Shown: positions 1 to 8,112 of the stretch, piece after piece
Numbering within the stretch: the first letter of the stretch is position 1
How the letters are laid out: each line of letters opens with the position of its first letter
From: Bacillus sp. SM2101
GTDB lineage: Bacteria; Bacillota; Bacilli; Bacillales; SM2101
Reading direction: 5' to 3'
DNA length: 64,000 nucleotides
NCBI RefSeq assembly: GCF_018588585.1
Contig: NZ_JAEUFG010000014.1
Location: forward strand, 1 to 64,000
Made by a program: the position numbers and the translations under genes
Notes under the pieces: generated by a model
Database searches by the model: none
What the model was told of the DNA's origin: nothing
What the model saw: the letters and a program-made list of their open reading frames with translations, nothing else

Positions 1-30
1 TAGTTTCTAAGGAATACTTTGTCATTAAAA

Positions 31-74
31 ACTGCACCTCCGTTGTTAGTTTTGTCTAACAATTGGGGTGCAGT
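31..74. repeat. Imperfect inverted repeat
   Basis: The arms ACTGCACC and GGTGCAGT, each extended inward by TTGTTAG and CTAACAA, face each other around a short loop. No T-tract follows on the plus strand. It could be an insertion-sequence relic or an RNA hairpin. Confidence 0.4.
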
Positions 75-112
75 TCAGAACTAAGCCGATCCACTGAGGG
101 AATCGTTATTGT

Positions 113-148
113 AAGGCCGTCGGTGTTACAGCACCTTCGGTCTTTCTT
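113..148 (+). terminator. Probable intrinsic terminator
   Basis: A hairpin with arms around CCGTCGGTG and CACCTTCGG is followed by TCTTTCTT. It would end a plus-strand gene lying left of the window. The rest of 1-438 is AT-rich with no supportable gene. Confidence 0.5.
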
Positions 149-308
149 ATTGTATGCAGTAATAGCTTGTCTATGATTAGAATATCATAATTATTGGGAA
201 ATGTAAAAATTGTGGGAGATATTTAATCTTCTTTTCAGCGGCACCATTTTTTAACTACACTTTAATTTTTTCGTACTTAGAACAAAGTTTATGTATATAA
301 ATGAATAT

Positions 309-352
309 CATATTCAAATCTAGTTTACATAATAGCAACTATAGGAATCAAT
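309..352. repeat. Dispersed ~44-bp repeat, copy 1
   Basis: This AT-rich block begins TATTCAAATCTAGTTTACAT and continues into a CAACTATAGGAA-like stretch. It is nearly the same as blocks at 1675-1716 and 2428-2472. The three copies bracket the YVTN gene and follow the collagen-like gene. Confidence 0.6.
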
Positions 353-438
353 ATATTAGTTCCAGTTCTTCAGAAATGAAAAATTGGAACTAATATTATC
401 TTACATAATGAGAAATCTATTTTGAGGTATATCATAGT

Positions 439-1560
439 TTAGCACTCATTACCCCCATTAGGTGTGATAGACAAAGCAATTGGGTTCTCTCCGACAGGTA
501 CCGTGGCAATTACCTGATGAGTTTTCACATCTATGACAGATACAATCCCATTATTTGGGGAAGACCGAGTATTTACGACATAAGCCAATTTACCATCGGG
601 CGTGAAGGCTACAACCATTGAGTTCTCTCCCACAGGCAGCGTGGTAATCACCTGATGAGTTTTCACATCTATGACTGACACAGTCTCGTTATTTGGGGAA
701 CATCCATTATTTACGACATAAGCCAGTTTGCTATCGGGCGTGAAGGACACATTAAGTGAGTCCTCTCCCACTGGTACCGTAGCAATTAGCTGATGAGTTT
801 TCACATCTATGACAGAAACAGTCCCGTTATTTGGACAAAATCCGGAATTTACGACATAAGACAATTTACCATCGGACGTGAAGGACACATCACGTGAAAA
901 CTCTCCGACAGGTACCGTAGCAATCACCTGATGAGTTTTCACATCTATGACAGAAACAGTCCCGTTATTTGGGAAAAATCCATTATTTAAGACATAAGCC
1001 AATTTGCTATCGGGCGTGAAGGACACATCACGTGAGTCCTCTCCGACTGGTACCGTAGCAATTAACTGATGAGTTTTCACATCTATGACAGAAACAGTCC
1101 CGTTATTTGGGAAAATTCTGGTATTTACGACATAAGCCAATTTACCATCGGACGTGAAGGACACATCAAGTGAGTCCCCTTCCACAGGCACCGTGGCAAT
1201 CACCTGATGAGTTTTTACATCTATGACAGACACACTCCCGTTATTTTGGGAAAACCCATTATTTAAGACATAAGCCAATTTGCCATCGGGCGTGAAGGAT
1301 AAAGTACGTGAGTCATCTCCCACTGGTACCGTAGCAATCACCTGATGAGTTTTCACATCTATAACTGAAACAGTCCCATTATTTGGGGGAAATAGATTAT
1401 TTAAGACATAAGCCAATTTGCCATTGGGTGTGAAGGATATAGCAAATGAGTTCTGTCCCACAGGAACGGTGGCAATCACCTGATGAGTTTTTACATCTAT
1501 GACAGAAACAGTCCCGTTATTTGATCCAAATCCATTATTTACGACATAAGCCGTTACCAT
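439..1560 (-). CDS. YVTN-type beta-propeller repeat protein
   Basis: The 373-residue protein is built almost wholly from eight units of about 42 residues with the core SVIDVKTHQVIATVPV, followed by FTPDGKLAYVVN. YVTN repeats fold as beta-propeller blades and usually serve in extracellular binding; no partner can be named here. The start ATG at 1560 was chosen because GAGGTG lies just upstream; a longer frame to 1680 lacks a site. There is no signal peptide. The repeats are nearly identical at DNA level, which implies recent expansion, and the last unit is cut short. It is transcribed away from the collagen-like gene. Relatives in this window lie at 28352, 30724 and 40570. Confidence 0.85.
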   Translation of the reverse strand: MVTAYVVNNGFGSNNGTVSVIDVKTHQVIATVPVGQNSFAISFTPNGKLAYVLNNLFPPNNGTVSVIDVKTHQVIATVPVGDDSRTLSFTPDGKLAYVLNNGFSQNNGSVSVIDVKTHQVIATVPVEGDSLDVSFTSDGKLAYVVNTRIFPNNGTVSVIDVKTHQLIATVPVGEDSRDVSFTPDSKLAYVLNNGFFPNNGTVSVIDVKTHQVIATVPVGEFSRDVSFTSDGKLSYVVNSGFCPNNGTVSVIDVKTHQLIATVPVGEDSLNVSFTPDSKLAYVVNNGCSPNNETVSVIDVKTHQVITTLPVGENSMVVAFTPDGKLAYVVNTRSSPNNGIVSVIDVKTHQVIATVPVGENPIALSITPNGGNEC

Positions 1561-1674
1561 AAGAAGCACCTCATATATCAGTTTTATTACCTTAATATAT
1601 GAACTCTTGTTTGAACATGCGCCACTATATTTATTGGTGAGGTTCGTGAAAGTCTGTTTAAGATTGTATGCCAT

Positions 1675-1716
1675 ATTCAAATCTAGTTTACATACATAGT
1701 AGCTATCGGAACTTAT
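1675..1716. repeat. Dispersed ~44-bp repeat, copy 2
   Basis: This copy of the block at 309-352 lies immediately upstream of the YVTN gene, with a CATACATAG variation in the middle. Confidence 0.6.
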
Positions 1717-1841
1717 GGTAATATGTACTATTTGTATAGACTTCTACACATTTTAGTCACGTTATATATTTTAGTCCAATCTTCTATAACAAATAACCAT
1801 ACATATAAAAGTAAAAATAATTATAGAAGGTGAAAATAATA

Positions 1842-2375
1842 ATGAAGGATAAAGATTGTAAATGTAGAGTTGTTCCACCACCACCACAAGGACCTCAAGG
1901 ACCACCGGGGAAACAGGGACTTCAAGGGCCTCAAGGAATACCTGGTCTTTCTGATCCTCAATCAGCATTTAGAGCAGAATTAATCAATGATATGTCTTTT
2001 GTTGGGGGGACATCCGTAGAAGTTCTTTTCCCTAATGTAGTATTTGATTTAAATAATGAATACTCTCCTCTTACTTCAACATTTACCCCTAATCAATCCG
2101 GAGTTTATGTTATATATGCTACCGTTCGTTTTAGAGCAACAGATTCTAATATTAACAATTCTGCTTCGTTAACAATTTTTTTAGGTGCTCAAGTTTTAAG
2201 TAGGGCAACTAATGTTTTTGTACCACCTTTTATTACGGGTGAGAATTCTATTACTACAAGTACCGTAGTACAATTACAGCCTGGGGATACTGTAGATGTT
2301 GTTTATTCAAATACTGTAGATGGGAACCTTATGTTTGATACAACTTTTGGAGCTGCAAGAGTACCATCACCTTAA
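1842..2375 (+). CDS. Collagen-like protein with BclA/C1q-TNF-type C-terminal domain
   Basis: The 177-residue protein begins MKDKDCKCRVV. It then has a short collagen-like stretch of Gly-X-Y triplets (GPQGPPGKQGLQGPQGIPG, about residues 16-36), followed by a 140-residue beta-rich domain. That layout matches Bacillus exosporium filament glycoproteins such as BclA, whose C1q/TNF-like tail trimerises. The collagen stretch is far shorter than in typical BclA. The ATG at 1842 is preferred over the GTG at 1830 because AGAAGGTGA sits eight bases upstream of it. Assignment to the spore surface is inferred from the family. A terminator follows directly. Confidence 0.8.
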   Translation: MKDKDCKCRVVPPPPQGPQGPPGKQGLQGPQGIPGLSDPQSAFRAELINDMSFVGGTSVEVLFPNVVFDLNNEYSPLTSTFTPNQSGVYVIYATVRFRATDSNINNSASLTIFLGAQVLSRATNVFVPPFITGENSITTSTVVQLQPGDTVDVVYSNTVDGNLMFDTTFGAARVPSP

Positions 2376-2384
2376 TAAAGATTT

Positions 2385-2418
2385 AGCTGGCATGTAAGAC
2401 CGTCAGCTTTTTTGCATA
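2385..2418 (+). terminator. Intrinsic terminator of collagen-like gene
   Basis: AGCTG and CAGCT arms around an 18-base interior are followed by TTTTTT, just after the collagen-like stop codon. Confidence 0.65.
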
Positions 2419-2427
2419 TCCATGTAT

Positions 2428-2472
2428 AGGTTATTCAATTCTAGTTTACATAATCATAACTATAGGAACTTA
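2428..2472. repeat. Dispersed ~44-bp repeat, copy 3
   Basis: This block (TATTCAATTCTAGTTTACAT followed by AACTATAGGAACTTAT) matches copies 1 and 2 and lies between the collagen-like gene and the next gene. Confidence 0.55.
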
Positions 2473-2619
2473 TTTAATACATATAAATTAGAGAAATCTA
2501 TCTAGTTAAAAAATATAATTTATTTGTTTTCATTTGTTAATAGTCATTTAAACAAGCAGTTCTTTTTCTATTACATATAATTTTAATGTAAGTCAAATGA
2601 GAAGAGGTGACATAAACAA

Positions 2620-2910
2620 ATGGGGATGCCAGTAGCACCAGAACTACCACAATATAGTGAGGAAAATGTTCTTTTATTTTTATTAGTTACAGTTGGATTT
2701 GAAGAATTAGCGTTAGCACACATTATGAACGCTGAAGGTGAGAAAATTCAAGCAGCAGTTGCAGCATTCGAATCTGATAGGTTAGTAACTATTCGTGATT
2801 TAATGGATGTTAATAATAATGTTTCAGAAACACTCAAACGTGTTATTCAAAAAGAAATCCTATTAGACTTCAAAGTAGACGATATAAAAGAATTACTTGA
2901 ACGAAGATAG
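2620..2910 (+). CDS. Hypothetical protein of a family often near collagen-like genes
   Basis: The 96-residue protein has the core LALAHIMNAEGEKIQAAV, which resembles small Bacillus/Paenibacillus proteins with an EELGLSHIINAEGEKIQ motif. Those are often encoded beside collagen-like proteins. No enzymatic function is known. It is predicted largely helical and has neither a signal peptide nor a membrane segment. The ATG follows AGAAGAGGTGA with normal spacing. The association with spores or exosporium is inferred from the upstream collagen-like gene. Confidence 0.7.
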   Translation: MGMPVAPELPQYSEENVLLFLLVTVGFEELALAHIMNAEGEKIQAAVAAFESDRLVTIRDLMDVNNNVSETLKRVIQKEILLDFKVDDIKELLERR

Positions 2911-3278
2911 GTAACTAAATTATAATTCTCTAATAGATGGTTGGGGTTATTTGTTAATTAACACCTCCCACTTAAATCTATATTAGAATGAATCAAGGTA
3001 GGTGAGTGGGGGGCATTTTCATACTTTGGTCTATTTCGATTCAATCAACTCAGATGATAACTACATCCCACTTTTTACAGGAATATGGCCTCATTCTAGT
3101 CCTAAAAATAGTTAAAGAACATGACTGTCTTACAAGTGACAAGTGGTAAAAGGAATTGAAAAAGTAGATAACATTAAGAGAAATAATATATCTTAGTGCT
3201 ATAAACGTTAGCTGTCTTTAAAATAACGAATACAAAAAACAATACTTGCATAGTATAAAATACATCACGAATGACGAC
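2911..3278. other. Gene-poor gap with one short open remnant
   Basis: A 38-codon open stretch at about 3003-3119 (+) ends GIWPHSSPKNS and starts at a GTG after GGTAG. It has no recognisable family and may be the tail of a lost gene. Nothing else is supportable. Confidence 0.3.
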
Positions 3279-3313
3279 CACGAAAAAACAGCCCTGCAAA
3301 GCATGTGGGGCTG
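3279..3313 (-). terminator. Terminator of YolD relic, copy 1
   Basis: Read on the minus strand, CAGCCCCACATGCTTTGCAG folds back on GGCTG and is followed by six Ts. The same hairpin occurs after the YolD copies at 10754 and 16641. Confidence 0.7.
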
Positions 3314-3441
3314 TTATATTATTTGTACATTAATTATATCCTCGAATCTTATACGGTGTACTTCCTCAAATTTATCCACTACTCTTATATGTTTGTTGAG
3401 CTGATCTACATAGTGAATATGTCCCATGAATGGTTTAAAAG
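3314..3441 (-). pseudogene. YolD-like C-terminal fragment
   Basis: Only the last ~42 codons of a YolD-like protein remain (HIHYVDQLNKHIRVVDKF, ending in VQII). They correspond to the C-terminus of the complete copy at 16641-16970. The 5' part is replaced by a plus-strand gene, so this is a truncation scar that kept its terminator. Confidence 0.8.
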
Positions 3442-3454
3442 CGGAGGCGGGAAT

Positions 3455-3819
3455 ATGAAAATAAATTTTACTGGGATATCAATTATTATTCTAGCAATAT
3501 CTATCTTAGTCAGTTCAATATTTATCTCCAATTCTTTATCAGACATGGCAAAATCTAATTCAGTTAGTTCAGTCAATTCAGTAAGTGAAAACAGTAAAAT
3601 AGAAATGAGATTATATAGTAAATCAGAAATAGCTGAGTATATGGGGATTACCCTAAGTGAATTTGATGGAATAGATTTAAATCAAGTTCTTTTAGGCAGT
3701 GGGATTCCATTCATACGTACAGATGATGATAATTACTATACTATTCTTGGATTCAAGAGTGGTTGTCAAACAATGATACATATTCAATCAATGACAATAA
3801 GGATTTTATTAATAATTGA
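3455..3819 (+). pseudogene. Membrane-anchored HTH-type protein, frameshifted
   Basis: The frame starts at ATG 3455 after GGAGGCGGG and encodes an N-terminal membrane segment (IIILAISILVSSIFIS). A region like excisionase-type HTH proteins follows (SKSEIAEYMGITLSEF). Near 3752 the frame is lost. Shifting one base restores a natural-looking end, SWIQEWLSNNDTYS, with a stop at 3817-3819 directly before a terminator. The total length of 365 bases is one short of a whole number of codons, so one base appears to be missing. The function is unknown; a membrane-tethered DNA-binding role is inference. Confidence 0.65.
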
Positions 3820-3825
3820 AAAAGA

Positions 3826-3863
3826 TAAAAGAGCATGTGGGAGTTTTATATGCTCTTTTTATA
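3826..3863 (+). terminator. Intrinsic terminator
   Basis: AAAGAGCAT and ATGCTCTTTTTAT form a hairpin with a T-tract six bases after the repaired stop of the upstream HTH gene. This supports that gene's true end at 3819. Confidence 0.75.
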
Positions 3864-4126
3864 TGGAAGATTACCGGTTAAAAAAATCATGAACAATAGT
3901 AAGGAATATATTATCAGCACTCTCATGAGTGATATTAGGGATATAGCTATTTGTGAAACCAATAAAATATCCATTTTATTGGATTTTTCAGCAGTTACAA
4001 TTTACATTCATTTTGATTAGTAAACTTAATGGACATTGTGTCTACAAAACATTAGTATGAATTTTTTTGATAGAATTATAAATACAATTTACTAAAATAT
4101 AATACTAACAGAGGAGGATTTTTTTC

Positions 4127-5250
4127 ATGAAATTATCGAAGAAAGTATTAGCTGTCACAATTTTTTCATTATTTGCATTAATATTACCGTTAGTAGTGAT
4201 GCCAAGTACTACAAGTGCCTATGTAGGTGAACAGATCATTGATACACCACAACCAGATTGGTCGAGGTATGATGATACAGATGGTTATATAACTTATGAA
4301 GGTGATGGTTTTTGGATGCAACATCACAATCTTCCTTTTGGAGGATCTTATAATACTACTGCGGTAGCAGGAGATAAAATTAAATTCAATTTTACTGGTA
4401 CGAAACTAAGGTTATTAGCTACGTATGACCACTTTGAATATACTCACAACTCTACAGTATATGTTGATGGTATACCATACCCAATCAATCAAAATGGCTA
4501 TCTAGGGATGAACCAAGTTGTTTTTTTGAGTTGCTAGATTTGGAAGAGAAAGAGCACGTCGTTGAAATCATAAATGAAGATGCTTGGGAACTTGTTTTAG
4601 ATGCGGTTGACATTGGTGGTTCGGGTGTATTATTACCTTTTGATGATAGTGTTATTGGTACAACTGAATTAACATTAGATCTGCAAACAGAAAAAAATGA
4701 AGTATTTAGTACAGAGGAATTCACAGTAGATGTATGGTTGAAAAATGGACAAGATATCTATGCAGAGGATTTCAATATTATTTACGATGATACATTATTT
4801 GATTTTGTAGGTGCTTCAACTGGAGATGGCATAGACTTTTATTATACAGAGGAAGATCCAGGAAACACATTGCGTTACATTCTTGCTAGTCAAGGGCGTG
4901 ATTTCGGTATAAATGAAGATGCTGTTTTAGTAACCTTAACATTTAAAGCAAAATTTTCTGGTGGGTTTGGAAAAATCGTTGTGGAAAATGGTCTTGTTGC
5001 TGATAAATACGGAAATGAATATGCTCCTTCCTTAACTGAATTAGAGATCAATGTAACATTAGCCGATGGTGATGTAAATAATGATGGTAAGGTAACACTT
5101 GGAGATCTTGCGATTGCTTCATATGATACTGGAGTATCAAGCGAAGAAGTAAGTGAAGTAGAATCTGATGTGAATTTAGATGGTGAAATAAACGAGACAG
5201 ATTTACATGTAATTGTACAAGCAATTTTAGATACTGAAAATGGAAATTAA
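4127..5250 (+). pseudogene. Secreted cohesin-dockerin protein, split by a -1 frameshift
   Basis: Two frames join at 4520-4535. The first has a signal peptide (MKLSKKVLAVTIFSLF to TTSAYVGEQ) and a jelly-roll-like domain rich in aromatics, and ends at a TAG just after a run of seven Ts. The -1 frame continues FFELLDLEEKEHVVEI, then a cohesin-like domain (about 4660-5065) and a type I dockerin with two calcium loops, DVNNDGKVTLGD and DVNLDGEINETD. Cohesin binds dockerin in cellulosome-type assemblies, so one protein carrying both could self-assemble. The junction T_TTT_TTG is a legal slippery heptamer. Either one T was lost or -1 frameshifting makes the full 374-residue product. A strong GAGGAGG site precedes the ATG. 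Confidence 0.75.
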
Positions 5251-5266
5251 TAGCTTATTGGATTTT

Positions 5267-5297
5267 AACCCCTACTCTTTTGAGTTGGGGTGTTTTA
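5267..5297 (+). terminator. Intrinsic terminator of cohesin-dockerin gene
   Basis: CCCCTACTC and GAGTTGGGG form a stem closed by TTTT and followed by TGTTTT, 17 bases after the stop. Confidence 0.75.
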
Positions 5298-5382
5298 GTA
5301 GTGGCTTGGGTATAGTACAAAAAACTAACTAGTAAACAAAAGTGATAAAGTGTTTAGTAGCTATAGTATAGGAGGATTTAAA

Positions 5383-5865
5383 TTGAAAAAGATGATAGGT
5401 TTATTGTTGATACTAATAGCAGTATTAACATCTTGCTCTAATGAAAATAATTCTAAAAATGTAAACGTATTTAATGGAGAGGAAGAAATAGAGTATGAAC
5501 ACATATTTAGTGGAGAAGGTCAATATTGGAAAGGCGAAGTTATTATAACAGGTACATCAGTATGGGAAGATGAAAAAGAAAGGTATGACCACGAAAGAAG
5601 TGAAGAATTTATTATAAACTATATCGGAGAATTCAATGATCTCTCACAAATAAATACCCTTACATACACATACGAAACATCTAATGGAAGTGTGGGGCGG
5701 ACATTGAATAATTTGGAAATTACTGAACCTCTATCTGAGGACGCTTTTAATTTCAATTATTCTTCTAAGAGTGAGTCAATAGTTCAAGAGGACGAAGTAA
5801 TAAAAGTAACAGTAAAATGGGATCAATTTGAAGAAGTATTTGACTTAATTAATATAAATAATTAA
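5383..5865 (+). CDS. Lipoprotein of unknown function, paralogue of 62615
   Basis: The 160-residue protein starts at TTG 5383, nine bases after AGGAGG. It has a lipoprotein signal peptide with lipobox LTSC, so it should be anchored on the outer face of the membrane. The mature part has the motif FSGEGQYWKGEVIITGT and ends VTVKWDQFEEVFDL. Both motifs recur in the protein at 62615-63058. No family name is recognised, and the beta-rich composition suggests a compact extracellular domain. Confidence 0.75.
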   Translation: MKKMIGLLLILIAVLTSCSNENNSKNVNVFNGEEEIEYEHIFSGEGQYWKGEVIITGTSVWEDEKERYDHERSEEFIINYIGEFNDLSQINTLTYTYETSNGSVGRTLNNLEITEPLSEDAFNFNYSSKSESIVQEDEVIKVTVKWDQFEEVFDLININN

Positions 5866-5954
5866 CCCTGTTCTTTAAGATAAAGCAGATTCAAATAAAC
5901 ATAATAGAAATTGTGGTTACTGCTATTTAAGGATAAAACTGAGATGTGTGCTAG

Positions 5955-5991
5955 GAAAAAAAGTACCTCACCAGGAATGGTGAGGTACTCC
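5955..5991 (-). terminator. Intrinsic terminator of small secreted peptide gene
   Basis: A perfect ten-base stem (GTACCTCACC / GGTGAGGTAC) with a six-base loop is followed by a run of seven Ts on the minus strand. Confidence 0.8.
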
Positions 5992-6020
5992 AAATGACAT
6001 TAAATGATCAATACGCACTA

Positions 6021-6206
6021 TCATCCTTCAGGTGGACAAATTTTATTAAGAGAAATACCATCTGGAGCTGGATCACAGTTCTCACCGCCACCAGTGCTAC
6101 CGCCATCATCAGGAGGAGGCGGTGGATAATATGCGCTAGTTGTACCTAATCCCATCCCGAAAATTAATGTAAAGGCTGCAACAAACATCATTAGTTTTTT
6201 TCTCAT
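6021..6206 (-). CDS. Small secreted Pro/Gly-rich peptide
   Basis: The 61-residue precursor has a clear signal peptide (MRKKLMMFVAAFTLIFGMG, cleavage near TTSA-YY). The mature part of about 35 residues carries PPPPPDDGGSTGGG followed by two cysteines (NCDPAPDG and KICPP). The ATG at 6206 follows AGAGGTG. The gene is monocistronic with its own strong terminator. The layout closely parallels the peptide at 46907-47077: signal, Pro/Gly linker, two Cys. The function is unknown; signalling, antimicrobial or surface roles are possible. Confidence 0.65.
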   Translation of the reverse strand: MRKKLMMFVAAFTLIFGMGLGTTSAYYPPPPPDDGGSTGGGENCDPAPDGISLNKICPPEG

Positions 6207-6527
6207 GGACACACCTCTTATTTTTAATTATCTGAACATTTAGATTATACCAACTATTTACGATGTCGTCTATTGTTTTTGCATAATTTTCCTTTTTTTC
6301 TATCTTATAGACATTTAAAAGTAAACTCAATGATTATTGTGGTTAATAGAGCTAATTCTAGCCCTTATTCTATTTAGATCTGGAAAATGTAATTCACAAT
6401 AAAAGCTACATTTTAATGCATGGATGAAAAGTGAAACTTTTAACTAGAGATGTAACTAATTTTTAGTATCTTTTTTACAAATTTTGTTTGTTTAATCTAT
6501 AATTATTGACCTAATTTATGTCCAATC

Positions 6528-6553
6528 ACGAATAGGAATCACTGCATATGATA
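6528..6553 (+). promoter_or_regulatory. Putative sigma-K-type promoter
   Basis: CATATGATA at 6545-6553 matches the sigma-K -10 consensus CATANNNTA. AC at 6528-6529 lies 15 bases upstream as a possible -35. It precedes the Ena-like gene by about 34 bases, which suits a late mother-cell spore-surface gene. Confidence 0.4.
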
Positions 6554-6586
6554 TCGTATTCATTTTGTGATAATGGAGGTAAAACA

Positions 6587-6952
6587 ATGAGTCAATATAA
6601 GAAGGTAACAACGTGTTGCGGAAGTACAATCAAGGAAGATAAGACGTGTGATTGTCCGTGTCAGTTAATTATCGCCCTTTTAAACTTACTTTATCGTGTA
6701 GACGCAGGAGATACGCGGGTGCTTTATAACGGTAGACCGGTCGGGTTACACGGGGCTGTTGATTACGAGGACGGAGGAACAGCAACTGTAAAATTTACTG
6801 CAAACGGAATTGAACAAACGATAATAGTTGATTCAGCTAATGATAACGTAATGTATTCATTTGAAAATGTAACGAAAATAGAAGTGACATGTGTGGGTGA
6901 TACGTGTGTAGGCAGTGTTGGTGTAAACGGAATGACAGAACCATGTAGATAA
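6587..6952 (+). CDS. Endospore-appendage-like (Ena/DUF3992-like) protein
   Basis: The 121-residue protein begins MSQYKKVTTCCGSTIKEDKT and continues CDCPC. Ena pilins of Bacillus spores have an N-terminal connector with a hydrophobic residue, a Cys-Cys pair and a third Cys about ten residues on, and here V-TT-CC followed by C fits approximately. The rest is a beta-rich core with a late Cys pair (IEVTCVGDTCVGSVGVNG). The ATG at 6587 is chosen for GGAGG ten bases upstream. A sigma-K-like -10 precedes the gene. An IS3 remnant follows immediately and has removed any terminator. Assignment rests on motif layout, not alignment. Confidence 0.6.
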   Translation: MSQYKKVTTCCGSTIKEDKTCDCPCQLIIALLNLLYRVDAGDTRVLYNGRPVGLHGAVDYEDGGTATVKFTANGIEQTIIVDSANDNVMYSFENVTKIEVTCVGDTCVGSVGVNGMTEPCR

Positions 6953-6959
6953 ATCATCT

Positions 6960-7506
6960 GCACGGCGAACCCACATATGTAATGCCATTTTTTATCAACC
7001 CTTACATATGTTAAATCGCTTACGACAACGGAAAACGCTTCGTTCCGCGTGAATTTACGGTTTAGTTCATTGGAATATTGGTCCTCATTTGGCTTTTCTG
7101 AATGGGGTTTAAACTGTGCGACAGTATATTTAGAAACCAGTCCTAGTTCTTTCATGATTCTACCAATGCGTCTTCTAGAAACAGCTTTCCCAAGCTTTAT
7201 AAGTTCATGTTTAATTTTGCGTGTCCCGTAATTCTGTCGACTCTCATGAAAGATTCGAACAATATGTGATGTGATATCATCCTCATGAGTTCGGTGTTTT
7301 GCTTCATAATAAAACGTACTTCTTGGGAGTTGTAGGACTTGGCACATTGCTGATATCGAGTATTTGTGTTTGTTTTGCTTAATCACATTTACTTTTTGTC
7401 CTAGTATCAGCGCGGCTTGCTTTAAAATATCATTAATTGCTTGTTTCGCTTACGTAATTCTTGCAGTTCCTTTTGTTCCGGAGTTAGGTTGTCCTTCTCT
7501 TTGAAT
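6960..7506 (-). mobile_element. IS3-family insertion sequence remnant
   Basis: The minus strand encodes the N-terminal two-thirds of an IS3-family orfB transposase, from ATG 7386 to about KKWHYIC at 6970. It includes the HTH_21-like segment HKYSISAMCQVLQLPRSTFYYEA and the first integrase-core segment ending VVVSDLTYVRV. The following orfB sequence, including the later catalytic residues, is missing. Upstream (7390-7506) is the tail of orfA (NLTPEQKELQELRKRNKQL), itself out of frame. No terminal inverted repeats are visible. It abuts the Ena-like gene on one side and a subtilase cut at its 5' end on the other, so it marks a deletion scar. Confidence 0.8.
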
Positions 7507-7510
7507 GACC

Positions 7511-8098
7511 CGGAATTTTGGTTTAGTAGGTGTTGCTCCTAGTGCAGATATCTATCCTGTAAAAGTTCTAGACGATTTTGGACAAGGAGTAGTATCAGAT
7601 GTGGAAAAAGGAATAGAGTGGTGCATTAAGAATAATATAGATGTGATTAATATGAGCTTCGCAGTTCCTGAAGATGATCCTCTGCTTAAAAATTCTATAA
7701 ATAATGCTTTAGACCACGGTATCATCATTATTGCATCTGCTAGCAATTCCTCGGATGAAAATGTGGGGTATCCAGCCTCTTATCCAGGCGTTATATCAGT
7801 ATCTTCTGTAGATATAAAATATAGCAAGTACATAAAATCATCAAATGGAAAAATTGATTTCAGTGCTCCTGGTGTTCATATAGTCACGACATCAAAGGAC
7901 AATGGTTATGAAATAGTTGACGGGAACTCTATAGCAGCACCACATATTACTGGTCTTGTTGCTTTATTACTAGAATACGATAGAGAATTAAGTTTAAGTG
8001 ATATCTATAGCATGCTCAAATCTATGTCTGTTGAATTGGGTATTCCAGGAAAAGATAAAGTATTTGGAGAAGGTTTTGTTAGGCTAACACACAAATAA
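7511..8098 (+). pseudogene. Subtilisin-like serine protease (S8), C-terminal fragment
   Basis: The frame encodes NFGLVGVAPSADIYPVKVLD and onward, the second half of a subtilase. The oxyanion-region motif (ASASNSSDENVGYPASYP) and the Ser motif (DGNSIAAPHITG) are present. The catalytic Asp and His segments are absent because the 5' end is replaced by the IS3 remnant at about 7508. The visible ATG at 7505 is partly IS-derived. It is therefore not expected to be an active protease. It ends 14 bases before the next gene, and the two probably once formed an operon. Confidence 0.8.
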
Positions 8099-8112
8099 GA
8101 GGAGATATTAAT

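Noticed and set aside
31-74. Terminal inverted repeats of an insertion sequence
   Set aside because: There is no transposase or second matching end nearby, so it is reported only as an inverted repeat.
439-1560. Regular ~126-bp direct repeats as a CRISPR or tandem satellite
   Set aside because: The repeats are in frame, lack unique spacers and encode YVTN blades.
6763-6960. Extension of the IS3 transposase frame across the Ena-like gene
   Set aside because: Beyond KKWHYIC the residues no longer follow the transposase family and simply mirror the opposite strand's coding sequence.
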